Origin: Cunninghamella blakesleeana
Taxonomy: Eukaryota; Mucoromycota; Mucoromycetes; Mucorales; Cunninghamellaceae
Direction: 5' to 3'
DNA: 64,000 nt
Assembly (NCBI GenBank): GCA_017871115.1
Contig: JAFCIZ010000003.1
Location: 249,001-313,000 of the forward strand
Under the pieces are notes generated by a model that was not told where the DNA came from, did not search any database, and saw only the letters and a program-made list of their open reading frames with translations. This document shows positions 19,952 through 30,530 of the stretch, one piece after another. The position numbers and the translations under genes were made by a program. Each line of letters begins with the position of its first letter. Positions within the stretch are counted from its first letter, which is position 1.

Positions 19952-22900
19952 TTACAAAATCCATCCATCCAAATAATAATCAACTATATCAAGAAAATAA
20001 TATTAATAAATATCACAACTATAATACACCAAATAATGACAACTTAAATACACGAAATTATAATCCCAATACTTACGTTCCACATAACATAATGGACAAC
20101 CATAATGATTATTTATCAGCACAAAATCATTATTATCTTCAAAATATATTAGATAGTGATCAAGAAATCAATGATTGTGATTTTAATGTTGCTGCAAATC
20201 CAAAACCACCAGTTGTTGAAAAAGCAATAAGAAAACCACGTACAAGGAAGACTATAGAAAAACCAAGTACATCAGCAGCTGCTACAAAATCTATTCCACA
20301 ACAAGTACAACAAGATATTCGTGATCATACACATGTTCCACCACAAAATAATCCATTTTTCCAAAACGTATTTTCACAGCATCCAAATCAAGATGTAACT
20401 GAACCTTCTAAATCAAATAATAATGATATGATGGAAGAAGTACAAGTAATAAATGATAAAAGGAAAAAAGTATCCATTCAAGAACCACCTGTTGATAAAA
20501 GGAAGAAGACACCAAAAAGGAAATCACAACCATTACCAATAAATTATAATATTTCTGAAGATATATTACATCAAAAAGCTAATATTAATGTTGGAGATCT
20601 TATAACTATATCCGCTCCATTAAGAAGAGAATTGATTACAGCTTGTAGACAATCAAGAATAAAAAGACCAGTTGATAAAGGTAAGGAAAAAGATGTACAG
20701 CTAAATTCTATTGATAATAGTGATGTTGTAACTACTGCTGCATATGCCGATATAATGGTGAATGATGTAAAAGTTACTGGATTAATTGATTGTGGAGCTG
20801 CAAGAGCTTGTATGTCCAGGGCAATGATGAAATCATTAGATCTAGAAATTGATGCACCATCTACAAGTATTTTTGTAATGGGAAATGGTACTAAACAACC
20901 TGCACTAGGTGTAATTCATGATGTTCCTATTACTGTTGGTGAAGGGTTAACTATACCAATTGATGTTGAAGTATTACCAAAGTGTCCACAACATATAGTG
21001 TTAGGTACTAGTTGGTTGGATCATGCACAAGCAGTAATTAACTTTAAAATAGGTACTTTAAAGGTGACTTATAAACGTCGTACACAAGAAATTCCAATCA
21101 CATATATAAAAACAAATGAACGTCCATATACATATCAACGTGTTACAAATGTTAAATACGAATTGGAACAGCCACAAGGTGAAGAAGTAGCTGAAAATTT
21201 GTCTAATACTAGTGAATCTGAAGATGATACTGATTCTAATGATGAAGATTCAATTGATGATGAAGAATCCACTTATAGTAATGAAGAAGATGCTGTACAA
21301 GATGATGAAGACTTTTATCTAATGGATGATCATGAAAAAAGTCCAGTAATACAAACACGTCCAAACAAAGATGAAGGTACTATGATGATATTAAGTGGAA
21401 GTACTGGTTTATCAATACCACCTTATCATATTTGTCAAATCAATTATGCTATTGATGAAAATATAATTGTTCCATATTTCAAACGTCTTGACGAATTTTT
21501 GGACAAGCATGAAGACTTTGATGTAATCTTGGAAATTATAAATAAAACTGAAGACATGATGGAAATACCGCCAAACAATATACTAGGTGAATTCATAAAT
21601 AGGAAACAATTTCCAATACAAAAGGATCCATATGTCGAATATACTGGTTATGATTTTGAAGACCACTATAGAGATTTACCACCTTCGCTGCTGGAAGATG
21701 ATACTGAAGAAATTATACTTGATCCTAATATAAAAGGAAAAATCCAAATGGGTGATATACCTGAAGAATATAAAAAGAAATTTTATAAATTAATACACCA
21801 TTATCAAGATATCTTTGATTGGAATAATGATAAAATGGGAAAAACTACATTAATAGAACACGAAATAATATTAAAAGAAAATACATTACCTATCAGACAC
21901 AGACCATATAGATTGGGACCAAGTGAACAAGAATATTTGAAGAATGAATTAGACCGTCTTTGTGAATTGGGAATTATAAAACCTTCAAATTCTCCTTTTA
22001 CTGCACCAATTATTTTAGTCAAAAAGAAGAATGGTGAATATCGTATGGTAGTTGACTATCGTAAACTGAATACACATACAAAAGTTGATTCATATCCACT
22101 ACCACGTATTGATGATTTAATTGACGAACTTGGAAAATCAAAAATATTTTCTGCTTTGGATTTAAGATCTGGTTTCCATCAAGTTCCATTAAAAGAATCA
22201 AGTAAAGAATTAACTGGCTTTACAACTAAATTTGGTACTTATCAATATGAAATGCTGCCAATGGGATTGGTGAATAGTCCTGCTACTTTCCAAAGATTAA
22301 TTGATATCTGTTATAAAGATTTGCTGCATAGTAATCTAGTTGCATTTATTGATGATCTTAATGTACATTCTAAAAACTTGGATCAACACCTAATTGACTT
22401 GGAAAGATTATTCGAATACACTAGAAGAGGTGGATTGGTGTTTAATATTGAAAAGTGTATATTCTTTAAAGATGAATTAAAATTTTTAGGCTACATAATA
22501 ACTGCTGAAGGAATCAAGACTGATCCAGATAAAATTGCAAAAGTTAAAGATTATCCAATACCAAAAACAATTAAACAAGTTAGAGGCTTTTTAGGTTTAA
22601 CTTCATATTACAGAAGATTTGTAAAAGGATTTGCTGCTACTGCTAGGCCATTACATGATCAAACAAAAACCAAAAAGAGAATACCATGGACAGAAGATAC
22701 AACAAAAGCTTTTGAAAAATTAAAGGAAAATCTAATCAATGCTCCAATATTAAGAAGACCTGATTTTGATAAACCATTCATTGTTGTATGCGATGCTTCA
22801 CAACTAGGACTAGGTTCTATATTAACACAACTAGATGACGATGGTCGTGAACATCCAATAATATTTGCCAGTAGAGGATTGAAGAATAGTGAATTAAATT

Positions 22901-23148
22901 ATGGTGCTACTAAATTAGAATGTCTTGCTTTGGTATGGAGTTTACAAATATTCAGACCGTATTTATTGGGAAAGAAGTTTACTGTTATATCTGATCATTC
23001 GCCTTTAAGATGGTTAATTGAATCGCCAAAAGTTACAGGAATTGTTGCAAGATGGATCACATATTTAGCCGATTATGAATTTGAAATCAAATATAGAGCT
23101 GGAAGAAAACAAGAAGCTGCTGATTTTCTTTCAAGGCTAGGCTACTAA
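19909..23148 (+). CDS. pol: Pol of LTR-RT2: protease, reverse transcriptase, RNase H
   Basis: 1080 codons in the -1 frame. An Asn-rich, then Lys/Pro-rich linker is followed by the protease (LIDCGAARACMS, with Cys in place of the usual Thr or Ser), the reverse transcriptase (VVDYRKLNTHT, FIDD in VAFIDDLNVHS) and RNase H (VCDASQLGLG, TKLECLALVWSLQ, ISDHSPLRWL). It stops at FLSRLGY after RNase H, with no integrase. About 99% identical to Pol of LTR-RT3. Confidence 0.93.
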   Translation, partial: LNRAIVTDGQLEIPITKSIHPNNNQLYQENNINKYHNYNTPNNDNLNTRNYNPNTYVPHNIMDNHNDYLSAQNHYYLQNILDSDQEINDCDFNVAANPKPPVVEKAIRKPRTRKTIEKPSTSAAATKSIPQQVQQDIRDHTHVPPQNNPFFQNVFSQHPNQDVTEPSKSNNNDMMEEVQVINDKRKKVSIQEPPVDKRKKTPKRKSQPLPINYNISEDILHQKANINVGDLITISAPLRRELITACRQSRIKRPVDKGKEKDVQLNSIDNSDVVTTAAYADIMVNDVKVTGLIDCGAARACMSRAMMKSLDLEIDAPSTSIFVMGNGTKQPALGVIHDVPITVGEGLTIPIDVEVLPKCPQHIVLGTSWLDHAQAVINFKIGTLKVTYKRRTQEIPITYIKTNERPYTYQRVTNVKYELEQPQGEEVAENLSNTSESEDDTDSNDEDSIDDEESTYSNEEDAVQDDEDFYLMDDHEKSPVIQTRPNKDEGTMMILSGSTGLSIPPYHICQINYAIDENIIVPYFKRLDEFLDKHEDFDVILEIINKTEDMMEIPPNNILGEFINRKQFPIQKDPYVEYTGYDFEDHYRDLPPSLLEDDTEEIILDPNIKGKIQMGDIPEEYKKKFYKLIHHYQDIFDWNNDKMGKTTLIEHEIILKENTLPIRHRPYRLGPSEQEYLKNELDRLCELGIIKPSNSPFTAPIILVKKKNGEYRMVVDYRKLNTHTKVDSYPLPRIDDLIDELGKSKIFSALDLRSGFHQVPLKESSKELTGFTTKFGTYQYEMLPMGLVNSPATFQRLIDICYKDLLHSNLVAFIDDLNVHSKNLDQHLIDLERLFEYTRRGGLVFNIEKCIFFKDELKFLGYIITAEGIKTDPDKIAKVKDYPIPKTIKQVRGFLGLTSYYRRFVKGFAATARPLHDQTKTKKRIPWTEDTTKAFEKLKENLINAPILRRPDFDKPFIVVCDASQLGLGSILTQLDDDGREHPIIFASRGLKNSELNYGATKLECLALVWSLQIFRPYLLGKKFTVISDHSPLRWLIESPKVTGIVARWITYLADYEFEIKYRAGRKQEAADFLSRLGY

Positions 23149-23380
23149 AATAACAAAATGCATAAATATAAATACATATATATAAAAAAAAAAAAAAAAA
23201 ACAAAAACAAAAAAAAAAAAAAATTCTTTTTTATGGGAAAAAGAAAATACAAAAAAAAAAAATAATATATTATTTTATACTTATATTGAACTTCCGAAAA
23301 AAAAAAAACTATAAATAAGGAAAATTTTAAAAAAAAAAAAAAAAATTATAAACAATAATAATAACTTTTATCTCTTCAAC

Positions 23381-23998
23381 ATGAACACTCTCTCAAATAT
23401 CTTTGATTTAAACCTCGAAACCATGGATTGTGATTCTGGATATATGGCCGAAGCTATGGATACGAATCAAGATTTCTTAAATGAATTTTTGAAACAAGAT
23501 ATTGATAATCTTCTTAATATGGAAATAAACAATAGCGATACTTCCATGCCAAATGGTGATATGCAAATAATGAATAGTATCTTCACGCCTGAAATGATGC
23601 TATGGTTAAATAATGATTTTACGATGGAAGACCATTTAAAAATACAAATCAAGAACAATTTTAATAAGTTTGTTAACCTTTGTATCGCTGAATTGGACAA
23701 CAAATGGAAAAAGGAAAATTTGTTAGACAATATTATCATTCCTGATGCCTTGCAATATATCCATGAAACGCTCAAAAAACCAAGCACGCTTTCTGAAAAG
23801 AAAATTTATTATGGGAAAAGAAGGAAGATATTGGAAGAATTATTTCAAGGTCTTGGGTATCAAGATTTCAAAAATGAAATTATCAAAAAGACGAATGCCA
23901 AAGACAAGTGGACAAGAAAAGATGGAGGTCCATCTCATTCCTGGTGGGATGATGTTATGAAGTGGATTCGTTTGGATCACTTCAAAAACGGTGTTTAA
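23381..23998 (+). CDS. ORF3 of LTR-RT2, unknown function
   Basis: 205 codons, not recognised. An acidic N-terminal third is followed by a probably helical region: TPEMMLWLNND, a long amphipathic stretch around IAELDNKWKKENLLDN, IIPDALQYIHETL, KRRKILEELF, DKWT, and SWWDDVMKWI near the end. LTR-RT3 carries a homologue with about 35-40% identity by eye although the neighbouring gag and pol are about 99% identical. No transmembrane segment or signal peptide. The final 46 nt lie in the 3' LTR, and the purine-rich TGGTGGGATGA before the LTR encodes its WWDD. Confidence 0.8.
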   Translation: MNTLSNIFDLNLETMDCDSGYMAEAMDTNQDFLNEFLKQDIDNLLNMEINNSDTSMPNGDMQIMNSIFTPEMMLWLNNDFTMEDHLKIQIKNNFNKFVNLCIAELDNKWKKENLLDNIIIPDALQYIHETLKKPSTLSEKKIYYGKRRKILEELFQGLGYQDFKNEIIKKTNAKDKWTRKDGGPSHSWWDDVMKWIRLDHFKNGV

Positions 23999-24472
23999 AT
24001 TTTAAACCTTATTTTATACTTTTACCTTTCATGGGAAGATAAAAAGTTTATATATTACTTTTACTTTCTCTTGGAAGATAAAAAGTTCTATACTTTTACC
24101 TTCTCTCAGAAGATAAAAAGTCAAACCTTATTTCTAAAAAATAGTATAAATACTCGACATTTTTATTTTTATTTTTAAAAAATCAGTTAATTTGAAATAA
24201 AGATTTATATATATTAAATTCTCTTAACTCATCTTTTTAGCTAAAGATTATATTTACTTTATATTAATATTGTTGATTACTATCCAATATTATTTTATAT
24301 TATATTATTATAATAATCGTTGATCTTTATCCGATATTATATTTATTTTATTTTAATTTTATTATTTTGTCTATATAATTGTTGATCTTTATCCAATTAT
24401 ATAATTTATTTTATTTTATTTTATTATTTTATTTTTATTTTAAACTATCAATCTAAACTAAGTTGTATCTAC
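23953..24472 (+). repeat. 3' LTR of LTR-RT2, left part
   Basis: Matches 16282 onward; interrupted by LTR-RT3 after CTAC (24469-24472). It continues at 31205-31319. Confidence 0.95.
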
Positions 24473-25197
24473 TGTTATGGTATGGTTGAACTTATCATAC
24501 CTAAATAATCCTAAAAATAATTTTTAAATATATTTTTAAACAAGTGTTTTTGCATATATAAATATATGCATATATATATATATTAACTTTATATTTTATC
24601 CAATAGTATTTCATAATTTTATATATATTTATTTATTTTATCTTTTATAACTTTATCAATTTATACTCCTCCTTGTTATAATGGTCTTTATAACTTACCT
24701 ACCAATCTGGGTTTGAATTCAGATCATTTTTATATATAAAGGAGCGAAATTTTATTTTATTTGAAAAAATCAGTTAATACGAAGTTAATAATTAGTTAAT
24801 TTTAAATAAAAGAACTTATATTATAACAAATAAGTCTATTAACTCATCTTTTTAGCTAAAGATTATATTTACTTTATATTAATATTGTTGATTATTATCC
24901 AATATTACTTTATATTACATTATTATAATAATCGTTGATCTTTATCCGATATTATATTTATTTTATTTTAAATTTATTATTTTGTCTATATAATTGTTGA
25001 TCTTTATCCAATTATATAATTTATTTTATTTTATTATTTTATTTTTATTTTAAACTATCAATCTAAACTAAGTTGTATCTACTTATAAAACAAGATACTG
25101 GTGCTCACTGACGACTAAACTAAACTACAAAACTATCTACTTTCCAAAACTATAAAAGGAAATTCTACTTTTCAAACAACCAAAAATTTACACAACA
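24473..25197 (+). repeat. 5' LTR of LTR-RT3
   Basis: 725 bp. The first 300 bp differ from LTR2; the rest, from about the AAAAAATCAGTTAA motif onward, is closely similar to LTR2, including TTATAAAAC and TGGTGCTCACTG (25099-25110). Confidence 0.95.
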
Positions 25198-25202
25198 TAT
25201 TT

Positions 25203-25220
25203 TGGTGCTCACTGGCGGGG
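25203..25220 (+). promoter_or_regulatory. Primer-binding site of LTR-RT3
   Basis: TGGTGCTCACTGGCGGGG, 5 nt after the LTR. Confidence 0.75.
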
Positions 25221-25372
25221 GATATACTAAAAATCCAGGGAAACACTAATTATCAAGGAATAACTAAATCTATAAAAGAATATAATCAAGAATACTTAAA
25301 TTCAAGTAAACAACTACTTTAAAAATATACAAACTTTATCATCCTATTTCAAAAACTTATCTTTATATTCCA

Positions 25373-26509
25373 ATGGAAAATCCACAAAAATCAAGTATCG
25401 AGCAAACCGCGTTGGAAAATCATGATTATCACCATGATCCTAACCTTGCTGCTAAGCTGAAGCTTAATCTTTTAACTTTTTCAGGTTCTGATGACGAAGA
25501 CTTTCGTTATTTTGAAAAGTCCTTGGAAAATTATTTTAAATTATCTAGAGTTGGTATGGATAGAAGGGCAATTATCTTGAAGGTGCAATTGTCTGGTCCT
25601 GCTGAATTCTATTTTGAACAATTAGAACAAGATCCAAATATGGCTAACGACTATCAAAAATTGATGAATGCTTTAAGGGAAAAGTATGTCACCAAAGAAT
25701 TGATATTATCATACGAAATTGCACTTGGTACTATTAAACAAGGCAATGACGAAAGACCAAAGAACTTTTTGGCACGTATCCAAGAAATGGCAAGATTGGC
25801 ACAATTGAAGGATGACCATATTATATTGATGAGATTCCGTGCTGGTTTAAAAGAAGAAATCAGAATGCACTGTATGGATCAAGGTGCTGAAACATTGAAT
25901 CAATGGTATAACTATGCTGAAAATTGGTGGAAGACAAGACACATACAATCATTACCATCTGTATGTAATCTTACCAATGCTAATAGATTTTCTGGAGGCC
26001 ATAAAAAGAAGTCAAATAATAATAATTATGGTGATTATAATGGCAATACATCATTAAATACAGCTGAACATGTTGATGGAGAAGCTGCATTCATGCAAAA
26101 ACTTTTAGGTCATATGGAAAAATTGATAAACACCAAATTGGAAGACAAAAGAGGCTCGTACAATAACCAAAGAAACAACAACAATAATAATCGTAACAAC
26201 CAATCATATAATGGACCTAATAATTATAACAGAAATAATAATCAAAAATACAGAAATAATCAGTATAACAATTATCGTCAATATAATAATAATAACAACA
26301 ACAATAATCATAATTATAACAATCAATATTTACCTGAAGATAATTATAATAACAGAGATTATTATCATCAAGGAAATCAAATGCAAAATAACAATAATTA
26401 TAATCCACAATATAATTATCCACAACAAAATCCTTATAATAATCCATCAAATAATAATCCACCAAATAATAATCAAAATAACACACCAGTTAATGGTTCA
26501 AAAAACTAA
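25373..26509 (+). CDS. gag: Gag of LTR-RT3
   Basis: 378 residues, intact. It differs from Gag of LTR-RT2 at four residues that I can see (H/Y near residue 19, L/S and A/S in the middle, S/A before the Asn-rich tail). Same capsid pattern and Asn/Tyr-rich, zinc-knuckle-free C-terminus. It ends at TAA 26507-26509 in the frameshift site. Confidence 0.95.
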   Translation: MENPQKSSIEQTALENHDYHHDPNLAAKLKLNLLTFSGSDDEDFRYFEKSLENYFKLSRVGMDRRAIILKVQLSGPAEFYFEQLEQDPNMANDYQKLMNALREKYVTKELILSYEIALGTIKQGNDERPKNFLARIQEMARLAQLKDDHIILMRFRAGLKEEIRMHCMDQGAETLNQWYNYAENWWKTRHIQSLPSVCNLTNANRFSGGHKKKSNNNNYGDYNGNTSLNTAEHVDGEAAFMQKLLGHMEKLINTKLEDKRGSYNNQRNNNNNNRNNQSYNGPNNYNRNNNQKYRNNQYNNYRQYNNNNNNNNHNYNNQYLPEDNYNNRDYYHQGNQMQNNNNYNPQYNYPQQNPYNNPSNNNPPNNNQNNTPVNGSKN

Positions 26510-26548
26510 ATAGGGCAATTGTTACAGATGGTCAATTGGAAATCCCTA
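26500..26548 (+). other. -1 ribosomal frameshift site (gag-pol) of LTR-RT3
   Basis: A AAA AAC at 26500-26506, TAA, then the same hairpin as LTR-RT2 (TAGGG 26511-26515 with CCCTA 26544-26548; CAATTG 26516-26521 with CAATTG 26533-26538). Confidence 0.83.
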
Positions 26549-29500
26549 TTACAAAATCCATCCATCCAAATAATAATCAACTATATCAAGAAAATAATAT
26601 TAATAAATATCACAATTATAATACACCAAATAATTCTAACACAAATACACGATATTATAATACAAATACTTACGTTCCACATAACATAATGGACAACCAT
26701 AATGATTATTTATCAGCACAAAATCATTATTATCTTCAAAATATATTAGATAGTGATCAAGAAATCAATGATTGTGATTTTAATGTTGCTGCAAATCCAA
26801 AACCACCAGTTGTTGAAAAAGCAATAAGAAAACCACGTACAAGGAAGACTATAGAAAAACCAAGTACATCAGCAGCTGCTACAAAATCTATTCCACAACA
26901 AGTACAACAAGATATTCGTGATCATACACATGTTCCACCACAAAATAATCCATTTTTCCAAAACGTATTTTCACAGCATTCAAATCAAGATGTAACTGAA
27001 CCTTCTAAATCAAATAATAATGATATGATGGAAGAAGTACAAGTAATAAATGACAAAAGGAAAAAAGTATCCATTCAAGAACCACCTGTTGATAAAAAGA
27101 AGAAGACACCAAAAAGGAAATCACAACCATTACCAATAAATTATAATATTTCTGAAGATATATTACATCAAAAAGCTAATATTAATGTTGGAGATCTTAT
27201 AACTATATCCGCTCCATTAAGAAGAGAATTGATTACAGCTTGTAGACAATCAAGAATAAAAAGACCAGTTGATAAAGGTAAGGAAAAAGATGTACAGCTA
27301 AATTCTATTGATAATAGTGATGTTGTAACTACTGCTGCATATGCCGATATAATGGTGAATGATGTAAAAGTTACTGGATTAATTGATTGTGGAGCTGCAA
27401 GAGCTTGTATGTCCAGGGCAATGATGAAATCATTAGATCTAGAAATTGATGCACCATCTACAAGTATTTTTGTAATGGGAAATGGTACTAAACAACCTGC
27501 ACTAGGTGTAATTCATGATGTTCCTATTACTGTTGGTGAAGGATTAACTATACCAATTGATGTTGAAGTATTACCAAAGTGTCCACAACATATAGTGTTA
27601 GGTACTAGTTGGTTGGATCATGCACAAGCAGTAATTAACTTTAAAATAGGTACTTTAAAGGTGACTTATAAACGTCGTACACAAGAAATTCCAATTACAT
27701 ATATAAAAACAAATGAACGTCCATATACATATCAACGTGTTACAAATGTTAAATATGAATTGGAACAGCCACAAGGTGAAGAAGTAGCTGATAATCTATC
27801 AAATACTAGTGAATCTGAAGATGATACTGATTCTAATGATGAAGATTCGATTGATGACGAAGAATCTACTGATAGTAATGAAGAAGATGCTGTACAAGAT
27901 GATGAAGACTTTTATCTAATGGATGATCATGAAAAAAGTCCAGTAATCCAAACACGTCCAAATAAAGATGAAGGTACTATGATGATATTAAGTGGAAGTA
28001 CTGGTTTATCAATACCACCTTATCATATTTGTCAAATCAATTATGCTATTGATGAAAATATAATTGTTCCATATTTTAAACGTCTTGACGAATTTTTGGA
28101 CAAGCACGAAGACTTTGATGTAATCTTGGAAATTATAAATAAAACTGAAGACATGATGGAAATACCGCCAAACAACATACTAGGTGAATTCATAAATAGG
28201 AAACAATTTCCAATACAAAAGGATCCATATGTCGAATATACTGGTTATGATTTTGAAGACCACTATAGAGATTTACCACCTTCGCTGCTGGAAGATGATA
28301 CTGAAGAAATTATACTTGATCCTAATATAAAAGGAAAAATCCAAATGGGTGATATACCTGAAGAATATAAAAAGAAATTTTATAAATTAATACACCATTA
28401 TCAAGATATCTTTGATTGGAATAATGATAAAATGGGAAAAACTACATTAATAGAACACGAAATAATATTAAAAGAAAATACATTACCTATCAGACACAGA
28501 CCATATAGATTGGGACCAAGTGAACAAGAATATTTGAAGAATGAATTAGACCGTCTTTGTGAATTGGGAATTATAAAACCTTCAAATTCTCCTTTTACTG
28601 CACCAATTATCTTAGTCAAAAAGAAGAATGGTGAATATCGTATGGTAGTTGACTATCGTAAACTGAATACACATACAAAAGTTGATTCATATCCGCTACC
28701 ACGTATTGATGATTTAATTGACGAACTTGGAAAATCAAAAATATTTTCTGCTTTGGATTTAAGATCTGGTTTCCATCAAGTTCCATTAAAAGAATCAAGT
28801 AAAGAATTAACTGGCTTTACAACTAAATTTGGTACTTATCAATATGAAATGCTGCCAATGGGATTGGTGAATAGTCCTGCCACTTTCCAAAGATTAATTG
28901 ATATCTGTTATAAAGATTTGCTGCATAGTAATCTAGTTGCATTTATTGATGATCTTAATGTACATTCTAAAAACTTGGATCAACACCTAATTGACTTGGA
29001 AAGATTATTCGAATACACTAGAAGAGGTGGATTGGTGTTTAATATTGAAAAGTGTATATTCTTTAAAGATGAATTAAAATTTTTAGGATACATAATAACT
29101 GCTGAAGGAATCAAGACTGATCCAGATAAAATTGCAAAGGTTAAAGATTATCCAATACCAAAAACAATTAAACAAGTTAGAGGCTTCTTAGGTTTAGCTT
29201 CATATTACAGAAGATTTGTAAAAGGATTTGCTGCTACTGCTAGGCCATTACATGAGCAAACAAAAACCAAAAAGAGAATACCATGGACAGAAGATACAAC
29301 AAAAGCTTTTGAAAAATTAAAGGAAAATCTAATCAATGCTCCAATATTAAGAAGACCTGATTTTGATAAACCATTCATTGTTGTATGCGATGCTTCACAA
29401 CTAGGACTAGGTTCTATATTAACACAACTAGATGATGATGGTCGTGAACATCCTATAATATTTGCCAGTAGAGGATTGAAGAATAGTGAATTAAACTATG

Positions 29501-29745
29501 GTGCTACTAAATTAGAATGTCTTGCCTTGGTATGGAGTTTACAAATATTCAGACCGTATTTATTGGGAAAGAAGTTTACTGTTATATCTGATCATTCGCC
29601 GTTAAGATGGTTAATTGAATCACCAAAAGTTACTGGAATTGTTGCAAGATGGATCACATATTTAGCCGATTATGAATTTGAAATCAAATATAGAGCTGGA
29701 AGAAAACAAGAAGCTGCTGATTTTCTTTCAAGGCTAGGCTACTAA
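26506..29745 (+). CDS. pol: Pol of LTR-RT3: protease, reverse transcriptase, RNase H
   Basis: 1080 codons in the -1 frame, same domains as LTR-RT2: protease with LIDCGA, reverse transcriptase with FIDD, RNase H with the D-E-D pattern, ending at FLSRLGY. About a dozen residue differences from LTR-RT2 in over 1000, mostly in the N-terminal Asn-rich linker. No integrase domain. Confidence 0.94.
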   Translation, partial: LNRAIVTDGQLEIPITKSIHPNNNQLYQENNINKYHNYNTPNNSNTNTRYYNTNTYVPHNIMDNHNDYLSAQNHYYLQNILDSDQEINDCDFNVAANPKPPVVEKAIRKPRTRKTIEKPSTSAAATKSIPQQVQQDIRDHTHVPPQNNPFFQNVFSQHSNQDVTEPSKSNNNDMMEEVQVINDKRKKVSIQEPPVDKKKKTPKRKSQPLPINYNISEDILHQKANINVGDLITISAPLRRELITACRQSRIKRPVDKGKEKDVQLNSIDNSDVVTTAAYADIMVNDVKVTGLIDCGAARACMSRAMMKSLDLEIDAPSTSIFVMGNGTKQPALGVIHDVPITVGEGLTIPIDVEVLPKCPQHIVLGTSWLDHAQAVINFKIGTLKVTYKRRTQEIPITYIKTNERPYTYQRVTNVKYELEQPQGEEVADNLSNTSESEDDTDSNDEDSIDDEESTDSNEEDAVQDDEDFYLMDDHEKSPVIQTRPNKDEGTMMILSGSTGLSIPPYHICQINYAIDENIIVPYFKRLDEFLDKHEDFDVILEIINKTEDMMEIPPNNILGEFINRKQFPIQKDPYVEYTGYDFEDHYRDLPPSLLEDDTEEIILDPNIKGKIQMGDIPEEYKKKFYKLIHHYQDIFDWNNDKMGKTTLIEHEIILKENTLPIRHRPYRLGPSEQEYLKNELDRLCELGIIKPSNSPFTAPIILVKKKNGEYRMVVDYRKLNTHTKVDSYPLPRIDDLIDELGKSKIFSALDLRSGFHQVPLKESSKELTGFTTKFGTYQYEMLPMGLVNSPATFQRLIDICYKDLLHSNLVAFIDDLNVHSKNLDQHLIDLERLFEYTRRGGLVFNIEKCIFFKDELKFLGYIITAEGIKTDPDKIAKVKDYPIPKTIKQVRGFLGLASYYRRFVKGFAATARPLHEQTKTKKRIPWTEDTTKAFEKLKENLINAPILRRPDFDKPFIVVCDASQLGLGSILTQLDDDGREHPIIFASRGLKNSELNYGATKLECLALVWSLQIFRPYLLGKKFTVISDHSPLRWLIESPKVTGIVARWITYLADYEFEIKYRAGRKQEAADFLSRLGY

Positions 29746-29981
29746 AATAACAAAATGCATAAATATAAATACATATATATAAAAAAAAAAAAAACAAAAA
29801 ACAAAAACAAAAAAAAAAAAATTCTTTTTTATGGGAAAAAGAAAATTTAAAAAAAAAAAAAAAGAAAAACTTTATATATATATTTAAAATTCCGAAAAAA
29901 AAAAAAACTATAAATAAGGAAAAATTATATTATAATTTTTCTTTATTCAAAAAAAAAAAAATAATATTAACGATATTAAAG

Positions 29982-30530
29982 ATGACTCCACAAGATAACC
30001 AAACAAACAAACTACTCTCTCAAGAAGATCTTGTTGATTCCCATGAAGTTGACAACATACTCGATGAATTGGTACCTATAACCGAACCTATTGACTTAAA
30101 TTTTTTAACTCCTGAACTTCTATATTGGTTAAACACGGATATATCTACTAGTGAATGGATCAAGTTTCAAATTCAGGAAAACTATAAAAATCTACTCGAT
30201 ATTTTGGTTACTGAATTAAAAGCAAGATGGGAAAAGGAAAATTTGGTAGATAATTTTATTATTCCACAAACCTTGGAATACATACATCAAAGTTGCGCTC
30301 ACCCAAACAAAATAGGCTACCATAAGTATGTTAGGGCAAGAAGAGAAACACTGAAGAAGCTATTTAAAAGTGGTTCTTATGATGAACTCGACCAGGTTAT
30401 GATCAAAAGGATAATAAATTTAGATACCTGGACGCATGAAAAAGATGCGGCGTCATCTAAATCGTGGTGGAGGGATGTTATGGTATGGTTGAACTTATCA
30501 TACCTAAATAATCCTAAAAATAATTTTTAA
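29982..30530 (+). CDS. ORF3 of LTR-RT3, unknown function
   Basis: 182 codons, not recognised. Homologous to ORF3 of LTR-RT2: TPELLYWLNTD, TELKARWEKENLVDNFIIP, LEYIHQS, RRETLKKLF, DTWT and SWWRDVMVWL align along most of the length, but only about 35-40% of positions agree. Acidic N-terminus, helical character, no membrane segment. The last 55 nt are in the 3' LTR; the purine-rich GTGGTGGAGGGA just before the LTR encodes WWRD. Upstream is a 236-bp spacer with A-runs, the first part of which matches LTR-RT2. Confidence 0.8.
   Translation: MTPQDNQTNKLLSQEDLVDSHEVDNILDELVPITEPIDLNFLTPELLYWLNTDISTSEWIKFQIQENYKNLLDILVTELKARWEKENLVDNFIIPQTLEYIHQSCAHPNKIGYHKYVRARRETLKKLFKSGSYDELDQVMIKRIINLDTWTHEKDAASSKSWWRDVMVWLNLSYLNNPKNNF

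Noticed and set aside
23381..23998. ORF3 as an envelope gene
   Set aside because: Position fits, but there is no signal peptide, transmembrane segment or cysteine pattern in any of the three homologues.
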